Made by a program: the position numbers and the translations under genes
Assembly: GCF_030286045.1 (NCBI RefSeq)
Contig: NZ_CP127390.1
Span: 2,373,482 to 2,437,481 of the forward strand
Reading direction: 5' to 3'
Origin: Propionimicrobium sp. PCR01-08-3
GTDB taxonomy: Bacteria; Actinomycetota; Actinomycetes; Propionibacteriales; Propionibacteriaceae
DNA: 64,000 bases
Part shown: positions 46,593-55,833 of the stretch, one piece after another
Layout of the letters: each line of letters begins with the position of its first letter
Numbering within the stretch: position 1 is the first letter of the stretch
The notes under the pieces: model-generated
Database searches by the model: none
Seen by the model: only the letters and a program-made list of their open reading frames with translations
Told to the model about the DNA's origin: nothing

Positions 46593-47622
46593 TGCCCGAG
46601 ATTCGTTCGCACCACTGCTGCGGGTGCAGTAATTCGGTCATGGACGGCAGGGCCGCCGAGCCGGCGAACGCCTCGTTCAGCAACTCGGCGCCACCCTTGC
46701 GCAGCACCTCGCGGCAGAATGCGGCGCCTTCCGCATACTGCGCCTGCTTCGCGTCCATGCCCAAGATCTTGTTGAGCACCACCCAGATGCCGCTCGGCGT
46801 GCGCCTGCCCTGAAACCTCTTGCGGATCATCGAGACCGACGTCATCAGCTTCTTGCCGCTGCGGTCCATCATCACGTCGGCATGGCCTTCGAGCAGTGAC
46901 ATCGCCGCGCTCACCTCGGCCATCGCGGTCACGGTCTGCGGCGACGAAAAGGCATTCAGCACACGCATGCTGGCCGGCCGATGGTCTTCGCGGTCGCTTC
47001 GGGCCTGCGCGACACGGCCCGGCAGATCGCGCCAGAACCCCTCGCCGCCGTCCTCGGTCTCGGCCGCCGCGATCGCCCGGGCCCGCTCGATCAAATAGTC
47101 ACGCAGCCACGGCGCATTGGCGAATTGGACGCGGTGAGTCTGCTCGTGCAGCACCACCCACATCCGGAAATCAGCCGCCGGTACCTTGAGCTGCCGTTCG
47201 ACCGCCATGATCGTCGGCGCCACCAGATACAGCGTGGGTTCTGCACCGAACGGATCGTATTGGCCTAGAATCCTCGAACCCAGCAGACCGAGCGCGGTGC
47301 CGATGCTCACACCGCGCGCGTGGCCGGCCAGCTGTGCTGCCCGGCCGGCGGGCCGGTCGTCGGTCACGGAACCCAGCATCTGCCGTGCGGTATTCGAGTT
47401 GGCCCGGATGATGCCCGCGCGGTCGACCACCAGTTCGCGCGCGTGGCCGGCGACGGGCAGCTTGGTTGCGTCCACGATCGCTTCGGTACTGCGCCGGGCG
47501 TCGGCGCGCAGTTCGGCGACCAATTGCTCGCGTTCGGTACGGCTGGCCCGTGGGCCGGGATTCACCAGGGTGCCACCGGTTCGAGCGGCAGCGTCCCAGT
47601 CGATCCACGGCATCGAAGTCAT
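46585..47622 (-). CDS. DUF2342-family zinc-dependent metalloprotease
   Basis: 345 aa. Carries the zincin motif HEQTHRVQF (HExxH) and the family stretches PWIDWDAAARTG and LGQYDPFG. The family is called coenzyme F420 biosynthesis-associated or zinc-dependent metalloprotease by annotation systems; the name comes from co-occurrence and no function is known to me. Its site next to tilS and dacB is conserved among actinobacteria. Confidence 0.88.
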   Translation of the reverse strand: MTSMPWIDWDAAARTGGTLVNPGPRASRTEREQLVAELRADARRSTEAIVDATKLPVAGHARELVVDRAGIIRANSNTARQMLGSVTDDRPAGRAAQLAGHARGVSIGTALGLLGSRILGQYDPFGAEPTLYLVAPTIMAVERQLKVPAADFRMWVVLHEQTHRVQFANAPWLRDYLIERARAIAAAETEDGGEGFWRDLPGRVAQARSDREDHRPASMRVLNAFSSPQTVTAMAEVSAAMSLLEGHADVMMDRSGKKLMTSVSMIRKRFQGRRTPSGIWVVLNKILGMDAKQAQYAEGAAFCREVLRKGGAELLNEAFAGSAALPSMTELLHPQQWCERISGNG

Positions 47623-47629
47623 GGCCCCC

Positions 47630-47635
47630 AGAGTA
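47630..47635 (-). promoter_or_regulatory. -10 box of the zinc protease-tilS unit (leaderless)
   Basis: TACTCT on the minus strand ends 7 nt before ATG 47622. Confidence 0.5.
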
Positions 47636-47643
47636 TCGAACCC

Positions 47644-49071
47644 TCAGCTGCCCGCCGCGCACTCGCAGTCGGCCAGGGCGGCGGCCGCCTGATCGAACCA
47701 GGTCCGGACGTCTTGATCGGTGGGCAAACCGTTACCCATCAGGGCGAACACAATCAGCGCGCCGTCTGTGGTCATGGTGTATCCCGCCAGCGAGGAGACG
47801 CTGTCCAAGGTGCCGGTCTTGGCGCGCACCACACCGCGGGCCGCGGCGCTCTGATCGTCCGCGAACCGGCTGGCCGTGGTGCCGGTCGACGAGGCCACCG
47901 GCAGCCCGGCGAGCACCGCGCTCAATTCGGGACGCTGATAGGCCAGCTGCAAAGCCTCGACCAGCGCCGCCGGGGTGATCTTGTCGTTCATCGACAGGCC
48001 CGAGCCGTCCGCGAGGTACTGGCCGTCGTCCCACAGGCCGAGTTCGGTCAGGCGATCGGTGAGAGCCTCGGTGCCGCCAGTGAAAGACGCCTCGTGCCCG
48101 TCGGCGATCGCCAGCTGGCGCAGCAGCATCTCGGCGATGAAATTGTCGGAATGGGTCAGCATCTCCTGTACCAGAAGGCCCAGCGGCACCGACTCCACCT
48201 TGGCCAGTTCCTCGCCGGCGTCGGCGGAGGCCGCGGTCGCCTCGCCGGTGATCTCGATTCCGGCCGCCGCCAGCTGCTCGCAGAACTTCGCGGCGACGGT
48301 CGCCGAGCCGGAGTCCGTACCGGCGACGCCGGCCCCCTCGTCCAGACTCAGCGCACCGATCGGCGCCACGAACTCGCGGTCGCCCTCGGCCCAGTCCGGA
48401 TGCCACACATCGCCGGCGAAAAGCGAGTCGTCGTAGCCCACGCTGACCTGCGTCACGCCTCGCGCCTGCAGGGCAGCCGCGGTCTTCGCGGCCAGATCGG
48501 CGGTGGTCGGCAAATCGATGGTGGACGCCGCCGAATAGCTGTCGTCGGTCGAAGCCAGCAGCGGATCCCCGCCACCGACCAGCACGATCTGATCCTGGGC
48601 GGTGCTGACCACCGAGGTGATGAAGGTGTGCTCGGCACCCAGGGCATCCAGGCTGGCGATCGCGGTCATGATCTTGAGGGTGGACGCCGGGGTCAGCGCG
48701 GTGTGCGCCGACGATTCATAGCTGAGGCCGTCCTGCGTCAGGTCGGCGACCGCGACACCGTAGCTACCCGACAGCGTCGGCTGGGTCGCGTCCAAAACGG
48801 CAGCGATGTGATCGGCGTCCGCGCTCTGGTAGCCGGGTTCGGAGGCTTCGGAGATCGCGCCGTTTCCCGATGGGGCGCTGTGGATCTCGGCGATGATCTG
48901 GGGATCGATGCTCGGTTGGCCACCGTCGACGCTCCATCCCCGCTCGCGTGCCAGCGGGCCTGCCACGTACGCGGCCGATGCCGCCAACAGCAGCACGACG
49001 AGCAGCCAGCTCAGCCAGCCGAACCACAGTGGTGGGCGAAATCGTCTGACGCGTCCTTCGCTCTTCCCCAC
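47644..49071 (-). CDS. dacB: D-alanyl-D-alanine carboxypeptidase/endopeptidase (PBP4, S13 family)
   Basis: 475 aa. One N-terminal membrane helix (about 17-42) anchors an outer-side enzyme that trims peptidoglycan stem peptides. Penicillin-binding motifs in order: the Ser nucleophile in [13 protein letters not shown] (SxN), and [14 protein letters not shown] (KTG). Length and order fit class C PBP4. Divergent from ppa across about 80 bp. Confidence 0.93.
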   Translation of the reverse strand: MGKSEGRVRRFRPPLWFGWLSWLLVVLLLAASAAYVAGPLARERGWSVDGGQPSIDPQIIAEIHSAPSGNGAISEASEPGYQSADADHIAAVLDATQPTLSGSYGVAVADLTQDGLSYESSAHTALTPASTLKIMTAIASLDALGAEHTFITSVVSTAQDQIVLVGGGDPLLASTDDSYSAASTIDLPTTADLAAKTAAALQARGVTQVSVGYDDSLFAGDVWHPDWAEGDREFVAPIGALSLDEGAGVAGTDSGSATVAAKFCEQLAAAGIEITGEATAASADAGEELAKVESVPLGLLVQEMLTHSDNFIAEMLLRQLAIADGHEASFTGGTEALTDRLTELGLWDDGQYLADGSGLSMNDKITPAALVEALQLAYQRPELSAVLAGLPVASSTGTTASRFADDQSAAARGVVRAKTGTLDSVSSLAGYTMTTDGALIVFALMGNGLPTDQDVRTWFDQAAAALADCECAAGS

Positions 49072-49154
49072 CTGAATCCTCCCGACCGGATAGCGTTAGT
49101 CTCGACATTTGCAGTCTTCTGGTGTCTAACAGTCTCATCTTAAGGAGCGTTTCG

Positions 49155-49715
49155 GTGATCGACGACTTCCGGAATAACGACGACGTGGAACCGAAGGTCG
49201 GTATCACGTTCGATATGACCGTTGAGATCCCCCGCGGTACCAAGAACAAGTACGAGATGGATCACACCAGCGGGCGCATCCGTCTCGACCGCACCTTGTT
49301 CACCTCGACTCAGTACCCGTACGACTATGGGTTCATCGAGGGCACTCTCGGCGAGGATGGTGACCCGCTGGACGCCATGGTGATCGTCGCCGAGCCGACC
49401 TTCCCCGGTTGTCTTGTCGAGTGCCGCGCCGTCGCGATGTTCCAGATGCAAGACGAGATGGGCGGTGACGACAAGGTGCTGTGCATCCCCACCGCAGATA
49501 CCCGCCGTAACCATCTGGACGACCTGGACGCGATCCCGCAGTACATGCTGTTGGAGATCGAGCACTTCTTCACCGTCTACAAAGATCTGGAACCCGGTAA
49601 GAGCGTCGAGGGCGCGAGCTGGGTCGGACGCGAGGCCGCCGAGGCGGAGGTCCGCCGGTCCATCGACCGTGCCAAGGGCACCAGCTACGAGCACAAGAAG
49701 GTCGACCTGCAATAG
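49155..49715 (+). CDS. ppa: Inorganic pyrophosphatase (family I)
   Basis: 186 aa. Hydrolyses pyrophosphate to drive biosynthesis. Metal site [11 protein letters not shown] (D-x-D-P-x-D), DYGFIEGTL and the [16 protein letters not shown] ending. GTG 49155 is chosen because AAGGAG lies 8 nt upstream; an earlier in-frame ATG adds 11 unlikely residues. Divergent from dacB, as in mycobacteria. Confidence 0.95.
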   Translation: MIDDFRNNDDVEPKVGITFDMTVEIPRGTKNKYEMDHTSGRIRLDRTLFTSTQYPYDYGFIEGTLGEDGDPLDAMVIVAEPTFPGCLVECRAVAMFQMQDEMGGDDKVLCIPTADTRRNHLDDLDAIPQYMLLEIEHFFTVYKDLEPGKSVEGASWVGREAAEAEVRRSIDRAKGTSYEHKKVDLQ

Positions 49716-49814
49716 ACCACCCGACGCCGGACCGACCGGTTGCGCTGGTTCGTCGGCGGCTACCTGAAGCAGCTTCACTTTTGCCCGCCTCGCGGCACGT
49801 GACACGATGGTCGG

Positions 49815-50894
49815 GTGCCCGATTATCTGATGTTGCTGGACCCCTCGGCGAATCGTGTTTATCGCGAAGCCACCCCTGCGTTGTCGGCGGCGGAGCTTGC
49901 GGTCACGTCGGACTTCGCGCACTCCATCAGCCCGGCGGTCTGGGGCAGGGCGCAGGGAATACGGTTCAGCGCCGATGAGATCGATGAATTGGCGCTGGCC
50001 GCCCAGTCCGCATTGCTGATGGGATTCGAACAGACCGGCGCCGGTCTGCTTCGTCCGCTGGATCTGCCGAACCTCGATGTCATGGACGATGACCTGGTCA
50101 CCATCCCCAAGTACGCGGGCAAGACCAACGAGGCGTTCACCCGGATGCTGCTGCACTTGGTCTGCAGTCAGATTTCTCGTCCGGGACCATTGGACATTCT
50201 CGATCCGTTGGCCGGGCGCGGCACCACGCTGCTGGCCGCATGGCAGTTGGGGCACAACGGATTCGGTGTGGAAGCCGATGCCAAGAGTTTCGAGGCACTG
50301 GCCGGCTACCTCAAGACCTACCTGCGCACCAAACGGATCAAGCACTCGGCCGATGTGTCGCCGGTGCGCCGGGAGGGGCGTTCGATCGGGCGCAGATTTG
50401 ACGCCGAAGCAAGACTGGACGAGGCAACTCACGAACGTCCGGCAATGCCCGGCAGGCCACGCCTGCAGATGACGGTGTTCACCGGTGACACCCGGGATTC
50501 GGCCGCGCTGTTCGGCCGCAAACGTTTCGATGCGATCGTCACCGACGCTCCGTACGGGGTCGTGCACGGGGCCGAGCAACGCGGCTCCGACCGGCGGGGT
50601 GCCTCGTCCGGGCAAGGGCCCAAGGGCCGGCCGGGGCGGCCCACCCCCGGCAGGGATCGCTCGCCCGCACATCTGCTTGCGGAGGCGATCCCGGTGTGGC
50701 GCGGACAGCTCAAGCCGGGCGGCGCGATCGGCATCTCCTGGAACACCTACACCCTGCCCCGCTCCGAGATGGTCGCGATGCTCGCCGGTGCAGGGCTCAG
50801 CCCGCGCGACGAGGGTCCCTGGCGTAACTTCGAACACCGGGTCGATGCCTCGATCAATCGTGATCTGGTGGTCGCCGTCGCAGACCGAACCTGA
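49815..50894 (+). CDS. TRM11-like putative nucleic-acid methyltransferase
   Basis: 359 aa. SAM-dependent methyltransferase fold: motif I DPLAGRGTTLLAAWQLG, the catalytic motif IV as TDAPYG (usually D/N-PPY), and LKPGGAIGISWN. The arrangement resembles TRM11/THUMP-type RNA methylases and related DNA methylases. No restriction gene is nearby, so an RNA modification role is more likely. A basic Gly-rich loop (about 255-285) follows motif IV. GTG start. Confidence 0.78.
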   Translation: MPDYLMLLDPSANRVYREATPALSAAELAVTSDFAHSISPAVWGRAQGIRFSADEIDELALAAQSALLMGFEQTGAGLLRPLDLPNLDVMDDDLVTIPKYAGKTNEAFTRMLLHLVCSQISRPGPLDILDPLAGRGTTLLAAWQLGHNGFGVEADAKSFEALAGYLKTYLRTKRIKHSADVSPVRREGRSIGRRFDAEARLDEATHERPAMPGRPRLQMTVFTGDTRDSAALFGRKRFDAIVTDAPYGVVHGAEQRGSDRRGASSGQGPKGRPGRPTPGRDRSPAHLLAEAIPVWRGQLKPGGAIGISWNTYTLPRSEMVAMLAGAGLSPRDEGPWRNFEHRVDASINRDLVVAVADRT

Positions 50895-50909
50895 TCGCCG
50901 GTCCACGGG

Positions 50910-50915
50910 TAAAGT
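50910..50915 (+). promoter_or_regulatory. -10 box of sixA-like gene (leaderless)
   Basis: TAAAGT ends 6 nt before ATG 50922. Confidence 0.45.
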
Positions 50916-50921
50916 TCAGCC

Positions 50922-51440
50922 ATGACTCACACGCTGTTCCTGATGCGCCATGCCAAGGCCGAATCACACCGGCCGGTCAGCGACTTCGATCGCGAATTGG
51001 CGCCGGCGGGCATCCTGCAGGCTCGGCAAGCAGGGCTGCAGTTGGCCGGACGAGGCATCCAGCTCGTGCTCTCGTCATCGTCCATGCGCACCAGGCAGAC
51101 CTATGAGGCGTTGAGGCTTCGGACCCCTTCCGGCGACAGTGTTCCGGTCGAATTCATGGATGCCCTCTATCTGGGTTCGGCCGACGCCATTCGGCAGCGC
51201 ATCAGTGAGATCACCGAGGACGTCACGTCTTTGCTGGTGATCGCGCATTCACCCGGCATCCCCAGCCTCGCGGCAGAATTGGCGTGGACCTCGGCACCAC
51301 ACGAGGCAGATCAGATCAGCTGCTGGTTCCCCACCTCGGCCTATAGCGAGTTCAGTCTTGACACCAGCTGGGCCAACATCGCGGACTACGGGCAGGGTGC
51401 CCAACTCACCGACGTCACACGGCCGGCGAAGGACAGATGA
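50922..51440 (+). CDS. SixA-type phosphohistidine phosphatase
   Basis: 172 aa. Histidine phosphatase with catalytic LMRHAKAE at the N-terminus, SSMRTRQTYEAL for phosphate binding, and the second His in LVIAHSPGIPSLA. Short SixA-like length. In E. coli SixA acts on phosphohistidine proteins of the PTS; the substrate here is unknown. Convergent with the zinc-ribbon protein gene. Confidence 0.86.
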   Translation: MTHTLFLMRHAKAESHRPVSDFDRELAPAGILQARQAGLQLAGRGIQLVLSSSSMRTRQTYEALRLRTPSGDSVPVEFMDALYLGSADAIRQRISEITEDVTSLLVIAHSPGIPSLAAELAWTSAPHEADQISCWFPTSAYSEFSLDTSWANIADYGQGAQLTDVTRPAKDR

Positions 51441-51455
51441 TCGAAAGACGGGTGA

Positions 51456-52670
51456 TCAGGCCGCGGGTTCGGCGACGATCCACACCGCGAGGCCTTCGAC
51501 TCCGTCGAGCCCGACGCAGCTGATACCTTCGGATGCCGAGCATTCGAGCCGGTAATTCCGGTTGGACGAGGAGCTGAACGCCTCGACCGTCACCGAGTCG
51601 GTCATCGCCCGATCGACCTGCTTGGCGACCTCGTTGGCGAGCACACACGACGTCTGGGATCCTGCCCAGACTCCGGAATCGCATTCCTTGGCCCCGGCGT
51701 CCATCGCTGGCGTGACCTTGGCGGATGGTGTCGGGGTCGGGCTGGGCGACTGTGTTTCTTCGGTTTCGGTGGCCGGCTCTGCCGCAGCGGTCTCCTCGGG
51801 AGCAGGTTCTGCCGAGACGCTGGTCTCGGCCGAGGCCGCATCCGCGCGGTTGAGTATCAAAGAATCGAGGGTCAGCAGTCGTCCGACCAGCAAGACCAGC
51901 ACCAGTGCGGTCACGCCGAGAACCACCGCCACCGAGAGCGCTTTCGCAGCCGGCACCGCGGATGCCCCGATCATCTGATTGACCTGGTCGCGGCGGTTCG
52001 AATCGAGGTCGACCCGCGCCGGTTCGGGGGCATCGGCCACCCCGTAGTCATCCCACAGGCTGAGCTCATCGGGATCGCGCTCGACGGGCACGCTGATCAT
52101 CCGCCGGTACGGCTCGACGCGGGGAACCTGCGGATGGGACGCCCTGGTTGCTCCGCCCTTGGCGGGTGCGGCAGGCGCGGCCGCGGAGGCCACCTGCCCG
52201 GACGCAGCCGCGGAGGCAACTTGGCCGGACGTCGCCGCGGCGACGAGCTGGCCGGGCACCGGTGCGCGAGTCGAGCCACTCACCTGTCGGGGACCGGGCT
52301 CGCCTGTCTGCGGTTCGGATCGGCCGGAAGGTTGCGGACCGGACGCAGCCGGGGCCGAGTCTGCGGTTTCGGACGAAAGCGCGTCCTGCCCGGCGGCGGG
52401 AGGCGCCTCGACGACAGCCGAGGCGTCGTCCGGAAAGGCGGGCTGGGTGCTCTCGGGCGGAACGAAGACCGGCGCAGCGGCAACGACATCGGCCACCGGC
52501 TGTGGCCCGCCACCGGCTCTGGTTGATGAGGCCGAGCTTTGCCGTGAGGTGCCCGGCACTCGGCGTGGATCGGTCAGCCGGACCGATCCTGGAGAGGTGA
52601 GGTCAGCCCCGCACGCGCTGCAGACCCGATCTCGCGGACCCACAGCCATCAAGCACTGCGAGCAGAACAT
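51456..52670 (-). CDS. Zinc-ribbon membrane protein with Ala/Pro/Ser-rich linker
   Basis: 404 aa. Begins with a zinc ribbon MFCSQCLMAV...CSACGAD (two CxxC). A long disordered Ala/Pro/Ser stretch follows, with repeats of ASGQVASAA near 130-160. One membrane helix is at about 243-265, then a Glu/Thr/Pro linker and an outer domain with four Cys. No enzyme motif. Likely a membrane protein of envelope function, conserved only in plan. Confidence 0.72.
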   Translation of the reverse strand: MFCSQCLMAVGPRDRVCSACGADLTSPGSVRLTDPRRVPGTSRQSSASSTRAGGGPQPVADVVAAAPVFVPPESTQPAFPDDASAVVEAPPAAGQDALSSETADSAPAASGPQPSGRSEPQTGEPGPRQVSGSTRAPVPGQLVAAATSGQVASAAASGQVASAAAPAAPAKGGATRASHPQVPRVEPYRRMISVPVERDPDELSLWDDYGVADAPEPARVDLDSNRRDQVNQMIGASAVPAAKALSVAVVLGVTALVLVLLVGRLLTLDSLILNRADAASAETSVSAEPAPEETAAAEPATETEETQSPSPTPTPSAKVTPAMDAGAKECDSGVWAGSQTSCVLANEVAKQVDRAMTDSVTVEAFSSSSNRNYRLECSASEGISCVGLDGVEGLAVWIVAEPAA

Positions 52671-52982
52671 CTGCCTCCAACCACCTCATCCGGCTACCGC
52701 CAGTAGCGTCCCGGCAGCCACGCCCGATCGTGCGCGATGGGTGGCTGCGAAGCCGTGATCGCTCAACTTACCGTGGTGGCCGCCATGAGCCGTCGTCCTG
52801 CGGCCCCGGGGTAGCTCTAAGGTTACCCCGGCGGGCTCACAAAAACGTGAAAGTATCAGCGCCGAGTTGCCGTGAGATGGCGGCAGCGCCGAAACCACAC
52901 CGTAACGTGAAGGACCATTCGATAACCGGCTTGTAACACGGTCACAACTCGGCGGCAACGCTGGTCGCCCACGATTGAGGCC
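52671..52982. other. Divergent intergenic region upstream of amt
   Basis: 312 bp between the zinc-ribbon protein gene and amt. No gene seen. It carries GlnR-like half-sites near amt. Confidence 0.6.
52902..52948 (+). promoter_or_regulatory. Possible GlnR-type sites upstream of amt
   Basis: GTAAC-6-GACCA at 52902 and GTAAC-6-ACAAC at 52933 resemble GTnAC-6-GaAAC boxes of the actinobacterial nitrogen regulator GlnR. They are 31 bp apart, about three helical turns, and 35-80 bp before the amt start. The second half-sites are weak. Confidence 0.35.
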
Positions 52983-54329
52983 ATGACAATCCTTGAGATC
53001 AGTGCTGGCGACACTGCCTGGGTCCTGGTCAGTGCGGCCCTCGTCCTGATAATGACTCCCGGCCTCGCCTTCTTCTACGGCGGCATGGTGCGCTCCAAGA
53101 GCGTGCTCAACATGATGATGCTTTCAATCGGAACAATGGGCGTCGTCGGTGTTGCCTGGGTGCTGTACGGCTTCTCGTTTGCATTCGGCGACTCGATCGG
53201 CGGATTCCTCGGCAATCCGGGTGACTTCTTCGGCCTGAGCAATATCGCAGGTCTCGAGGTCGGCACCATACCGGGATACGTCTTCGTCGGGTTCCAGTCG
53301 GCATTCGCGATCATCGCGGTGGCTCTGGTCTCGGGCGCGGCGGCGGACCGGATGAAGTTCGGCGCCTGGTGCCTCTTCGCACTTCTGTGGGCCTCCCTGG
53401 TCTACTTCCCGGCAGCTCACTGGGTGTTCGCATTCGATGACTCGGTCTCGGCCCATGGTGGTTTCATCGCCAACACCATCGGCGCGATCGACTTCGCAGG
53501 CGGCACCGCCATCCACATCAACGCCGGTGCCGGCGCTCTGGCCCTGGCCCTCGTGCTCGGCAAACGAATCGGCTTCGGCAAGGTTCCCATGCGTCCGCAC
53601 AACCTGACCCTGGTCATGCTCGGCGCCGCTCTGCTGTGGTTCGGGTGGTTCGGCTTCAACGCCGGATCTGCCCTCGCAGCCAACGAAACCGCCGGTCTGG
53701 CATGGGTGAACACGATGGTCTGCCCGGCCGCCGCGATGCTCGCCTGGCTGCTCACCGAACGTATCCGCGATGGTCACGCTACTTCCCTCGGCGCCGCTTC
53801 CGGCATCGTCGCAGGCTTGGTCGGCATCACCCCCGCCGCTGCCGCTGTCACCCCTGTCGGCGCCATCATCATCGGCATCCTGGTCGGCGTCGGCTGCTCG
53901 ATGGCCATCTCGCTGAAATACAAGTTCGGCTATGACGACTCGCTCGACGTGGTCGGCGTTCACCTGGTCGGCGGCCTGATCGGCACCCTGGCCATCGGCT
54001 TCCTCGGTTCCCCCGACCTCACCGGTGGCATCGATACCGCGGGCCTGTTCTACGGTGGCGGCGTCGCACAGCTCGGCCGTCAGGCCGCAGGTGCCGCGAT
54101 CGTCCTGGTTTACTCCTTCGTGGTCTCCTTCATCATCGCCAAGGTGATCGACAAGATCATGGGCATGCGGGTTGCCCCGTCGCAGGAGACCAGCGGCATC
54201 GACCTGGTCGAGCACGCCGAGGTCGGCTACGACCTGTCGAAGGTGCAGTACTCCACCTACAACAAGACCCTCCTTATCGCTGACCCGACCAAGACCTCCG
54301 ACGACGACTCTGCGAAGGTGACCGTATGA
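52983..54329 (+). CDS. amt: Ammonium transporter Amt
   Basis: 448 aa, with about 11 membrane helices. Moves ammonium across the membrane. Motifs: GLAFFYGGMVRSKSVLNMMM at the start, FAGGTAIHINAGAGALALA with the pore His, and FDDSLDVVGVHLVGGLIGTL with the second His. The C-terminal cytoplasmic tail after about residue 395 is the contact for PII. Overlaps glnB by 4 nt (ATGA), the standard amt-glnK unit. Confidence 0.95.
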   Translation: MTILEISAGDTAWVLVSAALVLIMTPGLAFFYGGMVRSKSVLNMMMLSIGTMGVVGVAWVLYGFSFAFGDSIGGFLGNPGDFFGLSNIAGLEVGTIPGYVFVGFQSAFAIIAVALVSGAAADRMKFGAWCLFALLWASLVYFPAAHWVFAFDDSVSAHGGFIANTIGAIDFAGGTAIHINAGAGALALALVLGKRIGFGKVPMRPHNLTLVMLGAALLWFGWFGFNAGSALAANETAGLAWVNTMVCPAAAMLAWLLTERIRDGHATSLGAASGIVAGLVGITPAAAAVTPVGAIIIGILVGVGCSMAISLKYKFGYDDSLDVVGVHLVGGLIGTLAIGFLGSPDLTGGIDTAGLFYGGGVAQLGRQAAGAAIVLVYSFVVSFIIAKVIDKIMGMRVAPSQETSGIDLVEHAEVGYDLSKVQYSTYNKTLLIADPTKTSDDDSAKVTV

Positions 54330-54664
54330 AACTCATCACATCTGTTCTGAGAGAGGACGCGGTCGACGAAGTGCAGATCGCGCTGGCTCAGCAGGGCATC
54401 AGCGGAATGACGGTCAGCGAATGCTCGGGCTACGCCCGTCAGCGTGGCCACACCGAGGTCTACCGCGGCGAAGAATTCACCATCGACTTCATCACCAAGA
54501 TCCGAATGGACATCTTGTCCTCGGACGAGGATGTCGACGTGATCGTCAAGACGATCTGTCAAGCGGCCCGCAGCGGATCCATCGGAGACGGCAAGATCTG
54601 GGTGACCCAGGTCGAAGACGTCGTCCGGATCAGGACCGGCGAGCGGGGCGACTCGGCGATCTAG
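54326..54664 (+). CDS. glnB: Nitrogen regulatory protein PII (GlnB/GlnK)
   Basis: 112 aa. Trimeric sensor of ATP/ADP and 2-oxoglutarate that can plug Amt. Start MKLITSVLRED, T-loop RQRGHTEVYRGEEF, B-loop SGSIGDGKIWV and the C-terminal RIRTGERGDSAI are all normal. The T-loop Tyr51 that is uridylylated or adenylylated in other bacteria is Phe51, and residue 49 is Glu, not Ser. No glnD follows. Ends before a strong terminator. Confidence 0.95.
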   Translation: MKLITSVLREDAVDEVQIALAQQGISGMTVSECSGYARQRGHTEVYRGEEFTIDFITKIRMDILSSDEDVDVIVKTICQAARSGSIGDGKIWVTQVEDVVRIRTGERGDSAI

Positions 54665-54691
54665 GTCGAAATCGACGAATTGAATACCGAC

Positions 54692-54729
54692 AAAGGATCT
54701 GGGGTGGCACTTGCCACCCCAGATCCTTT
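54692..54729. terminator. Bidirectional terminator between glnB and alcohol dehydrogenase
   Basis: AAAGGATCTGGGGTGGCA pairs perfectly over 18 bp with its complement around a 2-nt centre (effectively a 4-6 nt loop). AAA leads in and TTT leads out on both strands. Confidence 0.93.
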
Positions 54730-54736
54730 TTGTTGG

Positions 54737-55744
54737 TTAGATCCTGACGTGGAACTTGGGCCCTGCCCCGCTGCCCTGCGGCCGCCCGCCGGCGAGGACC
54801 ATGGGCAGTTCGTCCAGCGACAGGGTCGCGGCGACAAGTGGACGCGGATCGACCGCTCCGGCCGCATAGGTCTCGATGGTTCCAGCGAGCCCCGGTGAGG
54901 CGCTCAGCACGCCCACCGCGGTGACATCGGCGAGCACCAGGTTCCGGGTGTCGATCAGGCTCGGGGTGCCGGCCAGCCCGATGTAGACCACCCGTTTGCC
55001 GGGTTCCACCAGGTCGAGTGCCGTCGCCGGCAGCTGCTGCGCGTTGGATGCCTCGATCACCGCATCCCATCCCAGGTCGGGGAGGGTCTCGCGGGTCCAG
55101 ACGTGCTCGAAACCGATGGCCCGGGCAAAGTCCTGCGATCGTTCGCTTCGCCCGAGCAGATGCACCTCGGCACCGGCGGCCCTGGCGAACAGTCCGCAGA
55201 GCAGACCGATCGTCCCTGCCCCGAGCACCAGACATCGGTCGCCCGGATCGAGCGCTGCCACCTGCACGGCCCGGTACGCGTTACCGCCCGGCTCCACCAT
55301 CGCGCCCATCGCATCGTCCACGGAGTCGGGCAACCTGTGCAGCGCAGTCTCGGGCACGGCGACCTGCTCGGCGAGAGCTCCGGGTCGTCCGCCACGAATA
55401 CCAAGTTCGGTGCGGGACTCACAGACGTAGCCTCGACCGGTGCGGCACAGCCTGCACTTGCCGCAGCCGAGCATGGTGTCGCCGGTCACCCGAGCTCCCA
55501 GCCAGGCCGCATCGACCCCCTCGCCGACCGCCGACACGACGCCCATCCACTCGTGTCCGATCCGTACCGGAAAGGATGTGTGACCAGTGTCGAAGTAGGG
55601 CTGTTCGCCGGTGAAAAGTTCGATATCGGTGCCACAGATACCGGATCGCTTCACGTCCACGACGACTTCACCGGGCACCGCGACCGGCGCCGGAACGTCT
55701 TGCACTGCGGCCTCGCGGGCCCCCGTAATGACAAGTGCCCTCAT
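54737..55744 (-). CDS. Zinc-dependent medium-chain alcohol/polyol dehydrogenase
   Basis: 335 aa from MRALVITG, with AAAGGAG upstream. Catalytic zinc ligands in SGICGTDIE and GHEWMG; structural zinc Cys cluster in CGKCRLCRTGRGYVC; NAD(P) site LVLGAGTIGLLCGLF. MDR family (threonine/sorbitol/alcohol dehydrogenase-like). Substrate unknown. It lies about 90 bp downstream of the amine oxidase-like gene on the same strand. Confidence 0.88.
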   Translation of the reverse strand: MRALVITGAREAAVQDVPAPVAVPGEVVVDVKRSGICGTDIELFTGEQPYFDTGHTSFPVRIGHEWMGVVSAVGEGVDAAWLGARVTGDTMLGCGKCRLCRTGRGYVCESRTELGIRGGRPGALAEQVAVPETALHRLPDSVDDAMGAMVEPGGNAYRAVQVAALDPGDRCLVLGAGTIGLLCGLFARAAGAEVHLLGRSERSQDFARAIGFEHVWTRETLPDLGWDAVIEASNAQQLPATALDLVEPGKRVVYIGLAGTPSLIDTRNLVLADVTAVGVLSASPGLAGTIETYAAGAVDPRPLVAATLSLDELPMVLAGGRPQGSGAGPKFHVRI

Positions 55745-55833
55745 CGTGACTCCTTTATCACGTGCCCGCGCACGACGGACGACCATGGTTTGCGCCGACT
55801 GCCGACCAAACACTCAATCAAAAGATAGCGGCT

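Noticed and set aside
44841-46775. 644-aa open frame antisense to hpt and tilS
   Set aside because: Spans two real genes and their gap on the other strand; no domain or ribosome site.
49140-50906. 588-aa open frame antisense to ppa and the methylase
   Set aside because: Shadow frame covering two conserved genes.
51930-52300. Repetitive Ala/Gly/Gln coding stretch considered as a CRISPR or minisatellite
   Set aside because: The repeats (ASGQVASAA) are short, imperfect and in frame, part of a disordered protein linker; no spacers.
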